NCBI GenBank assembly: GCA_041917755.1
Contig: JAYRWY010000017.1
Location: 62,001-126,000, forward strand
Reading direction: 5' to 3'
DNA: 64,000 bases
Source of the DNA: RGZA01 sp041917755
GTDB taxonomy: Bacteria; Pseudomonadota; Alphaproteobacteria; UBA9219; RGZA01
In this document: piece after piece, positions 53,471-62,975 of the stretch
Layout of the letters: each line of letters opens with the position of its first letter
Position numbering within the stretch: the first letter of the stretch is position 1
Notes under the pieces: model-generated
The model's database searches: none
Told to the model about the DNA's origin: nothing
What the model saw: only the letters and a program-made list of their open reading frames with translations
Program-made: the position numbers and the translations under genes

Positions 53471-53875
53471 ATGGGTAAGGTCAATGGTCTTACGGTGCTT
53501 ATGACTATAGTGGTGCAATTAATCGTTGGTTACTTGTGGTACGGTTCTTATCTGTTCGGTGATATTATCAAGACAGCTGGGGGACATGCCATCGATTTCC
53601 TACAAACCGATGTCACATCTCTATTGTTATTGGTATTGAGCAGCTTTGGTCTGACCCACATACTTGGCGGTGTGGTAAAGCATCATGGTGTGAAAGATAT
53701 CAATGACGGCATCAAAACCGGTCTGATTTTTGGTATCTTTGGACTTGGATTGCCATTACTCACCTTATTGAACCTGATGGGTGTTGCTAAGGTTGCAATG
53801 CTTGTTATCTTCATGCACTTGGTGATTATGAGCATCCTCACCACCTTGGTTGTGATTAAAACCAAGACGGACTAA
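53471..53875 (+). CDS. DUF1761-like membrane protein
   Basis: 134 residues from MGKVNGLTVLMTI, preceded by GGAGGAG nine bases upstream. The longer frame to 53417 has no such site. About four hydrophobic segments are visible with a WYGSYLFGD motif near the N-terminus, typical of DUF1761. The function of this family is unknown. It is divergent from ydbH over 277 bases and followed by a terminator. Confidence 0.65.
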   Translation: MGKVNGLTVLMTIVVQLIVGYLWYGSYLFGDIIKTAGGHAIDFLQTDVTSLLLLVLSSFGLTHILGGVVKHHGVKDINDGIKTGLIFGIFGLGLPLLTLLNLMGVAKVAMLVIFMHLVIMSILTTLVVIKTKTD

Positions 53876-53894
53876 TTTCTTCCAAAACCTACGG

Positions 53895-53922
53895 ACGGGG
53901 GCTGGTTAGCCCCCGTTTTTTT
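53895..53922 (+). terminator. Rho-independent terminator
   Basis: ACGGGGGCT/AGCCCCCGT (53895-53903 with 53908-53916), loop GGTT, then seven T residues. It ends the DUF1761 gene. Confidence 0.92.
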
Positions 53923-54010
53923 ATGTGCGCCAATTATGGCAAATACCTGTGATTTTCAGTAAGCCCCTCATAACCTTCAGCAATTTTTATTTAGCAGAAT
54001 GTTAAGCATA

Positions 54011-54024
54011 CTATATCGATATAG
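54011..54024. promoter_or_regulatory. Perfect 14-bp palindrome, candidate MarR operator 1
   Basis: CTATATCGATATAG is a perfect palindrome 73 bases before the marR ATG. MarR family regulators bind palindromes of this size, often overlapping their own promoter. The spacer has no other obvious operator apart from the second palindrome. Confidence 0.5.
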
Positions 54025-54039
54025 GGCCACTTGATATTA

Positions 54040-54051
54040 TAACTTAAGTTA
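54040..54051. promoter_or_regulatory. Perfect 12-bp palindrome, candidate MarR operator 2
   Basis: TAACTTAAGTTA is a perfect palindrome whose centre is 28 bases from that of the first. Two sites in front of a marR-headed operon fit a self-repressing arrangement. The two sequences differ, so they may be one binding site and one chance palindrome. Confidence 0.4.
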
Positions 54052-54096
54052 CTAGTTTGTTGTCAAATCATATGGCCGCAACGTCATGGAGACGAT

Positions 54097-54573
54097 ATGA
54101 AACCCATTATTCGTGATCAGCAGGAAGGTAACGAGGCCTATCTTATTCACGAGCTGGCCAAACGCTATGTTAAATTATTTGATACCAAGGCTCGTAAACT
54201 GGGGCTGACCCGCACGCAGTGGAAATTGCTGCGTTTGCTGCATCGTCATCCGGGATTGCGCCAGACCGATCTGGCAGAAATGCTGGATATCGCTCCGATG
54301 AGTTTGGTGCATCTGTTAAATCGTCTTGAGAAGAAGAAATGGTGCCGCCGGGTCGAAGACGCCAAAGACAAGCGTGTGAAGCGGATATATCTAAATGCCA
54401 AAGTTGACCCTTACACGCGCCGTATGCGTACCCTTGCGCTGGATTTGCGCAAACATGCTTTGCGTGGATTTTCAAAGCGCGAGCACGAAGGATTGGTAGT
54501 ATTGTTACAGCGAATATACGATAATTTGGGACCAGCGCCCCACACCCCTATAGGCCGATCGGAACATGAATAG
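54097..54573 (+). CDS. MarR-family transcriptional regulator
   Basis: 158 residues. The winged helix-turn-helix is at about 35-100: LTRTQWKLLRLLHRHPG, QTDLAEMLDIAPMSLVHLLNRLEKKKWCRRVED and KDKRVKRIYL are the family motifs. It probably represses its own operon and is released by a ligand such as a drug substrate of the pump. It overlaps the membrane-fusion gene by eight bases, so marR, adaptor and pump form one operon. Confidence 0.93.
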   Translation: MKPIIRDQQEGNEAYLIHELAKRYVKLFDTKARKLGLTRTQWKLLRLLHRHPGLRQTDLAEMLDIAPMSLVHLLNRLEKKKWCRRVEDAKDKRVKRIYLNAKVDPYTRRMRTLALDLRKHALRGFSKREHEGLVVLLQRIYDNLGPAPHTPIGRSEHE

Positions 54574-55741
54574 AAGTTTTGTTGTTATTATTGTCATCCT
54601 GAGCTTGGTGGGTGGCGGGTGGTTTTTGCTTACAGGTAAGTCCGCCGATAAAGGCAAGGGCGGCGCGCAACCCGTGAATGTGGTGACGGCTACTGCGGAG
54701 CTGCGTAATCTTCCGCTTGATTTAAAAGTGGTAGGTAATGTGGTGCCTAATCAGTCCGTTGCCATTAAATCGCGTATTGACTCGGCAATTATGGAAGTGC
54801 GTTTCAAGGATGGGGATGAAGTAAAAAAAGGTGATGTGCTGTTTGTATTGGATAGCCGTACGCTTGAATCCCAGCTGCAATCATTAAAATCGAATTTGGT
54901 ACGTGACCGCGCTTTATTGGAAGATGCGCGATTGAAATATAATCGTTCAAAAGATTTAAAAGCCAAGGGATATGAAACAATCGCCAATTTTGATACAGCC
55001 AAAGCCAATTATGAAGGACAGCAGGCAGTAGTTGCTGTTGACCAGGCTGCGATTGATAGTGCGAATGTGCAATTGGGTTATACCATCATCACCTCACCGA
55101 TTGATGGCCGCGCCGGTACGATTAATCTGACCGTAGGTAATAATGTGAAGGCAAATGATGCCCAGCCATTGGTTACAATCAATGAGGTAAAACCTATACG
55201 CGCGCAATTGGCCGTGCCGCAGACATATCTTGCGCCATTGCGTAAGGCCATGGCGGGCGAAGCACCGGAGGTGCTGGCTGAAATCAGCAATGATAAGCAG
55301 CCGGTATCGGGTAAGCTCACCTACATTGACAACCAGATTGATGCGGCGAGCGGCACGTTTGTGGCACGCGCAACCTTTGAAAATCTGGATGAACGGTTGT
55401 GGCCGGGGATGTTCGTGAACCTAACCGTACGTCTGGGGCATGAAGCCGATGCGCTGGTGGTGCCGGAAACAGCGGTGCAGCATGGCCAATCATCTGATTA
55501 TATGTTTGTAGTTGCTGGCGGGAAGGCTACCAAAGTGCCTGTTACCGTGACGCGCACTATTAACGGATTGGCCGTGATCAATGGCGAAGTGAAGGTTGGT
55601 GATGTCGTGGTAATTGACGGCGCGCTAACCTTAAAAGATGGGGATGCTGTTTCGGTGCGTTACCCTGATGCACCTGCAGATAAAGATAAGCCAGAAGAAA
55701 AGCCTGCCGAAAAACCCGTAGACCCGTCTGAGCACAAATAA
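54566..55741 (+). CDS. RND efflux membrane-fusion (adaptor) protein
   Basis: 391 residues. A single N-terminal membrane segment (about 5-22) anchors it in the inner membrane. The barrel-sandwich hybrid/lipoyl-like part (DGDEVKKGDVLFVLD), the helical hairpin (about 95-165) and the beta-barrel (SPIDGRAGTINLTVGN) are clear. It links the RND pump to an outer-membrane channel. The last 25 residues are acidic/proline-rich. A TolC-like channel gene is not in the operon. Confidence 0.94.
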   Translation: MNRSFVVIIVILSLVGGGWFLLTGKSADKGKGGAQPVNVVTATAELRNLPLDLKVVGNVVPNQSVAIKSRIDSAIMEVRFKDGDEVKKGDVLFVLDSRTLESQLQSLKSNLVRDRALLEDARLKYNRSKDLKAKGYETIANFDTAKANYEGQQAVVAVDQAAIDSANVQLGYTIITSPIDGRAGTINLTVGNNVKANDAQPLVTINEVKPIRAQLAVPQTYLAPLRKAMAGEAPEVLAEISNDKQPVSGKLTYIDNQIDAASGTFVARATFENLDERLWPGMFVNLTVRLGHEADALVVPETAVQHGQSSDYMFVVAGGKATKVPVTVTRTINGLAVINGEVKVGDVVVIDGALTLKDGDAVSVRYPDAPADKDKPEEKPAEKPVDPSEHK

Positions 55742-55761
55742 CAACGTAAGCACCCGCCATC

Positions 55762-58700
55762 ATGAATATTTCTGAATTTTGCATTCGCCGCCCGGTATTC
55801 ACTGTCTTGTTGATGGTGGCGTTGCTGGTGGGAGGGATTTCCGGCTATCGCCAATTGGCGGTGAGCGCATTGCCCCGCGTTGATTTTCCAACCATTCAGG
55901 TAACTGCCAATTTGCCAGGTGCCAGCCCAAAGACGATGGCTTCATCGGTGGCGACGCCGCTGGAACGGCAATTTTCGACAATTTCCGGCGTCACATCGAT
56001 GACGTCGACCAGTTTCTTGGGATCAACCCAGATTACTCTCCAATTTGATCTGGATCGCAATATTGATGGCGCGGCGTTGGATGTGCAGACGGCAATTTCG
56101 GCGACACTGCGCCGATTACCCAAGGAAATGACGACGCCACCAAGCTTTCAAAAAGTGAACCCTGCCGATCAGCCGGTATTATTTATTGCGGTGTCATCTG
56201 ATACGTTGCCGCTATCGCAGGTGAATGAATATGCCGATACGATTATGGCGCAGCGCATTTCGACGCTGCCCGGTGTCGCGCAGGTAGTAATATATGGCCA
56301 ACAAAAATATGCGGTACGTGTGCAGGTTGACCCCGGCAAGCTGGCGGCCAATGGTCTTTCGATAGATACGATTAAAGACGCGTTATCACAGGCCGCATCC
56401 AATGCGCCGGTAGGTATTATCAGTGGCGCAAAACAATTGTTTAACATCGATATTGCCGGGCAGCCCAAAAACGCCAAAGATTTTTCCGAGCTGATTGCAG
56501 TTTGGAAAGATGGCAAGCCACTGCGCATCAAAGACGTTGCTACGTCGATTGATAGCGTGGAGGATGTGCGTTCCACTGGCTTTTTAAATACCAAGCAAGC
56601 CGTGGTGATTGCCATTCAACGCCAGCCGGATTCCAACACCATTGAAGTCGTTGAAAAAGTCCGCGCGTTGTTGCCGATCTTTAAAAACCAGATACCCGCG
56701 AGCATCGAACTGACCCCGTTATTTGACCGTTCGGTGGCGGTGCGTGATGCCGTTCACGATGTGCAGCAGACATTGATTATTACCATCGTGTTGGTGATTG
56801 CGGTTATTTTCCTATTCTTAAAAACGTTCCGTGCGACGATGATACCGGCGTTGGCCGTGCCGCTTTCGATTGTTGCCACCTATGGCGCGATGGCGTTATT
56901 TGACTTTAGCATCAATAGCATTTCATTGATGGCGATTACCCTATGCGTTGGCTTCGTGGTGGACGACGCGATTGTGATGCTGGAAAATATTGTACGCCAC
57001 ATTGAAGGTGGTATGAAACCGTTTGATGCTGCCATCAAAGGCGCAAAAGAAATCGGCTTTACCATTATATCCATTACTTTTTCATTGGTGGCTGTCTTTA
57101 TCCCGGTGTTATTCATGGGCGGGATTGTGGGCCGCATTTTCCATGAATTTGCAGTGACCATCAGCGTATCGATTTTAATTTCCGGTTTTGTGGCGTTGAC
57201 ACTTACGCCGATGTTGTGCTCCCGCTTTTTGAAAAATCCTCATGAGCTGAAACCCAAGGCACATGAAATCTGGCTGGATAAGCAATTTGATAAATTCCAG
57301 AATCTGTATCGCGGTTCATTGGAATTTGTGCTGCGCCATCAAAAGAAAATGCTGTGGGTGACTGCGGCCAGCATTGGCCTTAGTTTTTATCTATTCAGTA
57401 TTGTTCCAAAGGGATTCTTCCCGTTGGAAGATACCGGTTTTATATTTGCGCAAACCGAAGCATCGCAGGATATTTCCTATAGCGCTATGCTTGAAAAACA
57501 AAAGCGCGTGGCTGCTATTGTGAAAGCAAACCCATATGTGAACGATGTATTTTTCGCATTGGGCGGCGGGCGCGGTTCGTTTAATTCTGGCCGATTATTC
57601 TTCGGGCTTAAAGAACGCAGCCAGCGGCCACCAGCGGCTGCCATTATTCAGCAGTTGCGCAAAGCAACTGCAGCGGTTGAAGGCATTAAAGTCTTCATGC
57701 AGCCAGTGCAGAATTTTTCGATTTCCGGACGTCTTTCCAAAAGTCTTTATCAATACACATTGCAAGGCAGCAATCTAGAAGAGCTGTATGTATGGTCAGA
57801 TAAATTGTTGGAGATGATGAGTGCTGATCCTGCATTCCAGGATGTAACCAGTGATTTGCAATTGAAAAGTTTGCAGGCCATTTTGGATGTGCAGCAGGAT
57901 AAGGCCGCCAGCTACGGTATCACCAATGATATGATACGCAGCACCTTATATAATGCCTATGGCTCTGCGCAGGCGGCGAGCATTTATACACCTACCGATG
58001 ATTATGCGGTGGTGTTGGAGACCGACCCCAAGTTCCAGCAAACACCGGAAGATATTGGCCAATTATTCATCAAAGGTACCAATGGCGTGGTGCCTTTGCA
58101 GGAAATTGCCACCATACGCCGTGCGGTGGGGCCGCTTTCGATCAACCATCAAGGACAATTACCGGCGGTAACGCTGTCGTATAATCTTGCGCCAGGTAAG
58201 TCATTGGGCGAAGCCAGCCAGAAGATCAATGAATTTAAAAAGAAGATTGGTATGCCAGAGCAGATTACCGGGAGTGCGCAGGGTACTGCCCAGGCGTTCC
58301 AGGATTCATCATCTGGGCAGGGCATGTTGTTACTGTTAGCAGTGATTGTCATCTATATCATTCTTGGCATGTTGTATGAAAGCTTTATTCATCCAGTAAC
58401 GATTTTATCAGGTCTACCATCGGCGGGGATTGGCGCGATTATTTTCCTGATGCTTTTCGGGATGGATTTGAATGTGTTGTCTTTGGTGGGGATTGTGTTG
58501 CTTATCGGGATTGTGAAGAAGAATGCCATTATGATGGTCGACTTTGCGATGCAGGAGCGCGCAAGTGGTAAGAACCCGCATGATGCAATCTATAATGCCT
58601 GTATGCTTCGTTTCCGCCCGATTATGATGACAACTTTTGCGGCGCTGTTTGGTACATTGCCTATCGCCCTTGGCGTGGGCCCTGGCGCTGAATTGCGCCA

Positions 58701-58818
58701 GCCATTGGGCGTGGCCATTGTAGGTGGTTTGCTGGTTTCACAGCTTTTGACACTGTACATTACCCCGGTTGTGTATTTGTGGCTGGAAAAGAAGGGTAAA
58801 ACACCCGTACCCGTGTAA
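55762..58818 (+). CDS. RND multidrug efflux transporter (HAE1-type)
   Basis: 1018 residues with the twelve-segment RND layout and two large periplasmic loops. The proton-relay aspartates are in GFVVDDAIVMLENIV (TM4). The first membrane segment is at FCIRRPVFTVLLMVALLVGGISG and a central GILISGFVALTLTPMLCS-type block ends the first half. It is an inner-membrane, proton-driven pump, probably for drugs or lipophilic toxins. The MarR gene and the adaptor precede it, and a terminator follows. Confidence 0.95.
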   Translation: MNISEFCIRRPVFTVLLMVALLVGGISGYRQLAVSALPRVDFPTIQVTANLPGASPKTMASSVATPLERQFSTISGVTSMTSTSFLGSTQITLQFDLDRNIDGAALDVQTAISATLRRLPKEMTTPPSFQKVNPADQPVLFIAVSSDTLPLSQVNEYADTIMAQRISTLPGVAQVVIYGQQKYAVRVQVDPGKLAANGLSIDTIKDALSQAASNAPVGIISGAKQLFNIDIAGQPKNAKDFSELIAVWKDGKPLRIKDVATSIDSVEDVRSTGFLNTKQAVVIAIQRQPDSNTIEVVEKVRALLPIFKNQIPASIELTPLFDRSVAVRDAVHDVQQTLIITIVLVIAVIFLFLKTFRATMIPALAVPLSIVATYGAMALFDFSINSISLMAITLCVGFVVDDAIVMLENIVRHIEGGMKPFDAAIKGAKEIGFTIISITFSLVAVFIPVLFMGGIVGRIFHEFAVTISVSILISGFVALTLTPMLCSRFLKNPHELKPKAHEIWLDKQFDKFQNLYRGSLEFVLRHQKKMLWVTAASIGLSFYLFSIVPKGFFPLEDTGFIFAQTEASQDISYSAMLEKQKRVAAIVKANPYVNDVFFALGGGRGSFNSGRLFFGLKERSQRPPAAAIIQQLRKATAAVEGIKVFMQPVQNFSISGRLSKSLYQYTLQGSNLEELYVWSDKLLEMMSADPAFQDVTSDLQLKSLQAILDVQQDKAASYGITNDMIRSTLYNAYGSAQAASIYTPTDDYAVVLETDPKFQQTPEDIGQLFIKGTNGVVPLQEIATIRRAVGPLSINHQGQLPAVTLSYNLAPGKSLGEASQKINEFKKKIGMPEQITGSAQGTAQAFQDSSSGQGMLLLLAVIVIYIILGMLYESFIHPVTILSGLPSAGIGAIIFLMLFGMDLNVLSLVGIVLLIGIVKKNAIMMVDFAMQERASGKNPHDAIYNACMLRFRPIMMTTFAALFGTLPIALGVGPGAELRQPLGVAIVGGLLVSQLLTLYITPVVYLWLEKKGKTPVPV

Positions 58819-58865
58819 CCGGCAGGGGGTCTTAATTCAATTTTAAAGGGTACTGCCGCACCCTT

Positions 58866-58891
58866 AAGGCTCAATTCTAATGAGCTTTTTT
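58866..58891 (+). terminator. Rho-independent terminator after the RND operon
   Basis: AAGGCTCA/TGAGCTTT (58866-58873 with 58881-58888, one G-T pair), loop ATTCTAA and six T residues. It ends the pump operon before the glycan cassette. A second stem AAGGGT/ACCCTT lies just upstream. Confidence 0.75.
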
Positions 58892-58906
58892 CCCCAATGA
58901 CCTACC

Positions 58907-60010
58907 ATGACTGACCTGCGCATTTCCCAAGTTGATTTGAGTATTGGCAACGATGAAGCCGAGCTGGTTCAGCAATGCATTGATGCGCGCTGGCTTTCTG
59001 AAGGCCCGCACACCAAAGCTTTTGCCGAAAGTTTGCAGACATTTACGGGTTCCAAATATGTAACCTTCGCGCCCAATGCGACGCTTGGATTGTATCTGGC
59101 GTTTCTTGCGCTTGATTTGCCCGCGGGCAGTGAAGTGCTTGTGCCAAGCTATACGTTTTATGGTTCGGCAACAGCAGCGGTGTTTGCGGGATTAAAACCT
59201 GTTTTTGTGGATTGTGACGCCACGACATTTAATGTGAGTGTTGAGCATTTTAAAGCCGCACTCACGCCAAAGACCCGCGTGATTATGCCGGTACATATTT
59301 ATGGTCAGTGCTGCGACATGACCGCCATTATGGCCTTTGCCAAGCAACATAACTTACTGGTGATTGAAGATGCCGCGCAGGCACTAGGCGCAAAGCATAA
59401 GGGCCAGCATGCAGGAACCTTTGGTGATATAGGGGTTATTTCATTCTATTCCGATAAAACTATCACCACCGGTGAAGGTGGCATGCTGATGACGCAGAAT
59501 GATGCGTTGCAAGCCAAAATCGCGCTGCTGCGTAACCAAGGCCGCCCGAATGCCGGTACGTTCATTCATCCATCACTGGGGATGAATTTTAGAATCACCG
59601 ATATTCAAGCCGCGATTGGCCGCGCCCAACTTAAAAAGTTTGATACGATATATGCCGCCAAAGTTCATAAATGGAATTTTTATGAAAAGGCATTAAAGGG
59701 CGTGGGTGATTTGCGCTTCATGGCGGTGCATAAGGATAGCAATCTGATTGCATTCCGTTTTCCGATTTTATCCAAACACCGCGACGGCCTGATGAAGGCC
59801 TTGCAGGATGCGGGCATTCAAACACGCGGCTTTTTCTACCCCATGCATTTGCAACCCAAATTGCGTAGCGAACCACCAGTGTCGTTGCCCAATAGCGAGA
59901 TGTTGTATAATGAAGGCCAATGCTTGCCCATCCATTTCCAATTGCAGGATAGCGATTTACAATTGATTGTTGATACGATTAAAGCCTATTTCGCCGGGCA
60001 TAAGGGGTAG
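58907..60010 (+). CDS. DegT/DnrJ/EryC1/StrS-family PLP aminotransferase
   Basis: 367 residues. PLP-binding segments are ATLGLYLAFLALDLP, VIEDAAQALGA (aspartate contacting the pyridine nitrogen), and SFYSDKTITTGEGGM, whose lysine forms the Schiff base. These enzymes make amino sugars by transaminating a 3- or 4-keto nucleotide sugar. It begins a five-gene cassette with methyltransferases, a sugar transferase-like gene and an RmlC-like epimerase. Confidence 0.92.
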   Translation: MTDLRISQVDLSIGNDEAELVQQCIDARWLSEGPHTKAFAESLQTFTGSKYVTFAPNATLGLYLAFLALDLPAGSEVLVPSYTFYGSATAAVFAGLKPVFVDCDATTFNVSVEHFKAALTPKTRVIMPVHIYGQCCDMTAIMAFAKQHNLLVIEDAAQALGAKHKGQHAGTFGDIGVISFYSDKTITTGEGGMLMTQNDALQAKIALLRNQGRPNAGTFIHPSLGMNFRITDIQAAIGRAQLKKFDTIYAAKVHKWNFYEKALKGVGDLRFMAVHKDSNLIAFRFPILSKHRDGLMKALQDAGIQTRGFFYPMHLQPKLRSEPPVSLPNSEMLYNEGQCLPIHFQLQDSDLQLIVDTIKAYFAGHKG

Positions 60011-60013
60011 CTC

Positions 60014-60748
60014 ATGCGCCCATTTGTGCAGCATTATGATGCAATCTATAGCGACAAAAATTATTACGCAGATACGGAGATTTTGCGCGGTTTGGTAAAG
60101 CATCAGACGCGCCCAAGCATATTGGAAATTGGCAGCGGGACGGGTAATCAAACTCTGTTGCTTAATCAATGGGCCGATGTCACGGCGGTTGAAACCGATA
60201 TGGATTTTGCGCAAATCCTGCGCACCAAAACATCATTGCATTCATCCATTAAGGTTTATGATGTGGATGTTGGTGGTTTACCCATCGCCCCGCATGATGG
60301 CGCAGCGGCATATTTTCATGTCATTAATTATATCCATTATCAATCTGACCTGGTGCATTTGTTCACGCAGATTGCCAAACGTTTAAAGCCGGGTGCGCCA
60401 TTCCTGTTTGATATGTGGCATGGCGAATGTGTGTTGAATGACCCGCCGCAGCCAACCACGCGTGTGAAATCATTTAATCATGATGCTCGGCAAGGCAAGG
60501 TGACGCAAGCCATTCAGCCACAACTGGATAGCCGTACGCGCAGTGTGACATTGAATTATACCATCACGGTGGAGCCAGATGGCACAGCGTTTAATGAAAC
60601 GATACGCTTGCATCTGTGGCAGCAGGATGAAATAGTTAATGCGCTGCGTGCATCCGGTTTTTCTAGCATGTCATTTTATGATGGCCGTGATGTTGCAAAG
60701 GCCGCAACGCCAGCAAGCTGGGCGTTGTGGGTTGTGGCGCGCACATAA
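60014..60748 (+). CDS. SAM-dependent methyltransferase
   Basis: 244 residues. Motif I is LEIGSGTGNQTLLLN, the acidic residue follows in VETDMD, and KRLKPGAPFLFDMWHGE is the usual strand-5 region. It begins 4 bases after the aminotransferase stop. Substrate unknown; cluster context suggests a sugar or an amino-sugar intermediate. Confidence 0.85.
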   Translation: MRPFVQHYDAIYSDKNYYADTEILRGLVKHQTRPSILEIGSGTGNQTLLLNQWADVTAVETDMDFAQILRTKTSLHSSIKVYDVDVGGLPIAPHDGAAAYFHVINYIHYQSDLVHLFTQIAKRLKPGAPFLFDMWHGECVLNDPPQPTTRVKSFNHDARQGKVTQAIQPQLDSRTRSVTLNYTITVEPDGTAFNETIRLHLWQQDEIVNALRASGFSSMSFYDGRDVAKAATPASWALWVVART

Positions 60749-60760
60749 GGGACGAGACGT

Positions 60761-61300
60761 ATGATTAAATTGCATCTGGGCTGCGGGAAAAAGAAATTAC
60801 CCGGCTATATCAATATCGATATTCTGGAAGAATCTGCCGCTGATGTTCGTGCGGATTTGCGCGATTTGCCGTATCAGCCTGCCAGTGTGGATATGATTTA
60901 TTCTTGCGCGGCGATCGAACATTTTGGTCGTCATGAATGGGTGCCGTTACTGCGTTACTGGGGTGGTTTATTGAAACCCGGAGGCATGCTGCGCCTATCA
61001 ACCGCTGATTTCGATGCGTGCGTGGCGCAATACCAAGAACACAAAAACCTGCCTGAACTATTGGGATTACTCATTGGCGGGCAAAAAGACGACTATGACT
61101 GGCACGGCATGATTTTCAATTTTGATATCTTGAAAGCCGGATTAATGGATGCCGGATTTAAGGATGTGCGTCGCTATGATTGGCGCGAAACCGATATTGG
61201 TAAGGCAGGCATTGATGATTATAGCCAGGCCTATCTGCCGCATATGGATAAAATCAATGGTCGGTTGATGATGTTGAATGTGGAAGCGATTAAAGCATGA
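60761..61300 (+). CDS. Small SAM-dependent methyltransferase
   Basis: 179 residues. It opens with MIKLHLGCGKKKLPGYINIDI, the class I motif I of the compact LPS-type methyltransferases, then DMIYSCAAIEHF and LLKPGGMLRLSTADFD. It resembles the methyltransferase at 9296-9844 in size and order of motifs. It overlaps the next gene by four bases. Confidence 0.8.
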   Translation: MIKLHLGCGKKKLPGYINIDILEESAADVRADLRDLPYQPASVDMIYSCAAIEHFGRHEWVPLLRYWGGLLKPGGMLRLSTADFDACVAQYQEHKNLPELLGLLIGGQKDDYDWHGMIFNFDILKAGLMDAGFKDVRRYDWRETDIGKAGIDDYSQAYLPHMDKINGRLMMLNVEAIKA

Positions 61301-62424
61301 CGCCGTATGTCACCATCTCCTTTGCTAATCGCAATGATAATTATGGTGGGTTTCTAGCCGAGCGTATTCAATTATTCATCGATTACTACGCGCATTTTGT
61401 AAAACAATATCCGGATATCTTTGAATTCGTGATTATTGATTACAATCCGCCCGCCGATAAAGCCAAACTTCGTGATGCATTTGATTGGAGTGTATTGGGT
61501 CACGTCATTCATTGTGAAGTATCCCCCGAAGTGCATGCTGCAATCCCCGGTGCCAGCATTCGCAAAATTCAGGATTATATCGGGCGTAATATCGGGCTGC
61601 GTTATGGCACGGCACCCTTTGCCATGGTGCTTAACCAGGATATTTTTATCAGCAGTTCCATCATGGATGAAATTGCCAAGAAACGGTTATCGGCATTTCA
61701 TTTTTATCGCGCTGACCGCTGTGATTTTAATTTAGAGCCATGCAAGGGTAAGCCAGCCTTGGAATTTGAAAAACTGGCGGAACAGAACACATTTGTTATT
61801 CATCGCCGCCATGCAAGTAATTACAAGGAAATTAGTCCTGAAGTAACTTCGCAGAATGTAGTGAAGGAAGGATCGCGCCCAGAGCCAGGAGACACTTTTG
61901 ACCCCGTATTGAACGTGGTGTTTTGTACGGAGTCACGGGCAAGGCAGATCAAAGACAATCTGGAATTTGGTAAACGCCCCGTGGGCGCGCCGACCAGTCA
62001 GCGCGAAGCCATTTTTCAACACAACCAATATTATTTTGTATTTTGCATTCACACCAATGCCTGCGGTGATTTTGTGCTAGCCAGCAAAGAGGCATGGGCC
62101 AAAGTGCGCGGCTTTCCAGAAGATACCAGTTTTTATATGCAGACCGATGCGTATGGTGTGTTCCAGCTGTTTGCGGCGGGATATGACCAAGCTATTTTCA
62201 TGCAGCCGCACCGGATTTATCATGCCGATCATGATCGTTCGGGTAGAGCCGGATTTGTCGAGCCCGAATACGAAGTTCATGAAAAACGTTTTAATGACAT
62301 CATCAAAGGCAAGGCGCCGTGTTACATCAATGATGTGCATTGGGGGTTGGAAAACTATGCGCTGCGTTTCTGGAATCACCCCAAGCCACAAACATTGCCT
62401 AAAACCTTTATTATCGAGGCATAG
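61297..62424 (+). CDS. Putative glycosyltransferase-like protein
   Basis: 375 residues. The opening TPYVTISFANRNDNYGGF and RIQLFIDYYAHF resembles GT-A-type sugar transferases, with MVLNQDIFISSSI in the position of a nucleotide-sugar/metal site. A conserved-looking FVLASKEAWAKVRGFPEDTSF and HRIYHADHDR follow. I do not recognise an exact family. It lies between a methyltransferase (4-base overlap) and an RmlC-like gene. Confidence 0.55.
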   Translation: MTPYVTISFANRNDNYGGFLAERIQLFIDYYAHFVKQYPDIFEFVIIDYNPPADKAKLRDAFDWSVLGHVIHCEVSPEVHAAIPGASIRKIQDYIGRNIGLRYGTAPFAMVLNQDIFISSSIMDEIAKKRLSAFHFYRADRCDFNLEPCKGKPALEFEKLAEQNTFVIHRRHASNYKEISPEVTSQNVVKEGSRPEPGDTFDPVLNVVFCTESRARQIKDNLEFGKRPVGAPTSQREAIFQHNQYYFVFCIHTNACGDFVLASKEAWAKVRGFPEDTSFYMQTDAYGVFQLFAAGYDQAIFMQPHRIYHADHDRSGRAGFVEPEYEVHEKRFNDIIKGKAPCYINDVHWGLENYALRFWNHPKPQTLPKTFIIEA

Positions 62425-62426
62425 TC

Positions 62427-62975
62427 ATGACAACCCATCCCGGATCGACGCTTGAAAACGGTAAATTGAAGGTTGAAAAAACCAAGCTGGATGGCGTGTT
62501 GCTCATTCATCCGCCCACGCAGTTTTCAGATTTTCGTGGGCAATATGTGGAAACCTATAATCGCGAGTTGTATCACGCAGCTGGCATTACCGATGATTTT
62601 ATCCAAGATGATGCATCGCTGACCAAAAAACATGTGTTACGCGGGATTCATGGTGATAACGTGACCACCAAGATGATTTCGTGTTTGGTGGGTGAGATAT
62701 ATGTCGTGGTGGTGAATAACGATCCGTCATCCAAGCAGTATAAACAATGGGCAGGATTTACGATTAATGAGACCAATAATTTACAGGTCTATATTCCTCC
62801 CAAGCATGGTAATTCCTTTGTGGTGCTCAGCGAGATCGCGTTATTTCATTATAAACAAACAACCGCTTATAACCGCGATGGGCAATTCACGATGTTGTGG
62901 AATGATCCGGCATTGAATATCAAATGGCCAATCGCCAATCCGATACTATCACAGCGCGATAGTGGCAAAGCCTAA
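62427..62975 (+). CDS. RmlC/FdtA-like cupin (dTDP-sugar 3,5-epimerase family)
   Basis: 182 residues. The cupin core is visible as QFSDFRGQYVETYN, KKHVLRGIHGD (histidine and arginine of the RmlC active site) and QVYIPPKHGNSFVVLSE. The family epimerises or isomerises dTDP-keto-sugars. The motif GVLRGLHY of RmlC appears as HVLRGIHGD, so the substrate may differ. Its stop overlaps that of the convergent ferritin-like gene by four bases. Confidence 0.75.
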   Translation: MTTHPGSTLENGKLKVEKTKLDGVLLIHPPTQFSDFRGQYVETYNRELYHAAGITDDFIQDDASLTKKHVLRGIHGDNVTTKMISCLVGEIYVVVVNNDPSSKQYKQWAGFTINETNNLQVYIPPKHGNSFVVLSEIALFHYKQTTAYNRDGQFTMLWNDPALNIKWPIANPILSQRDSGKA

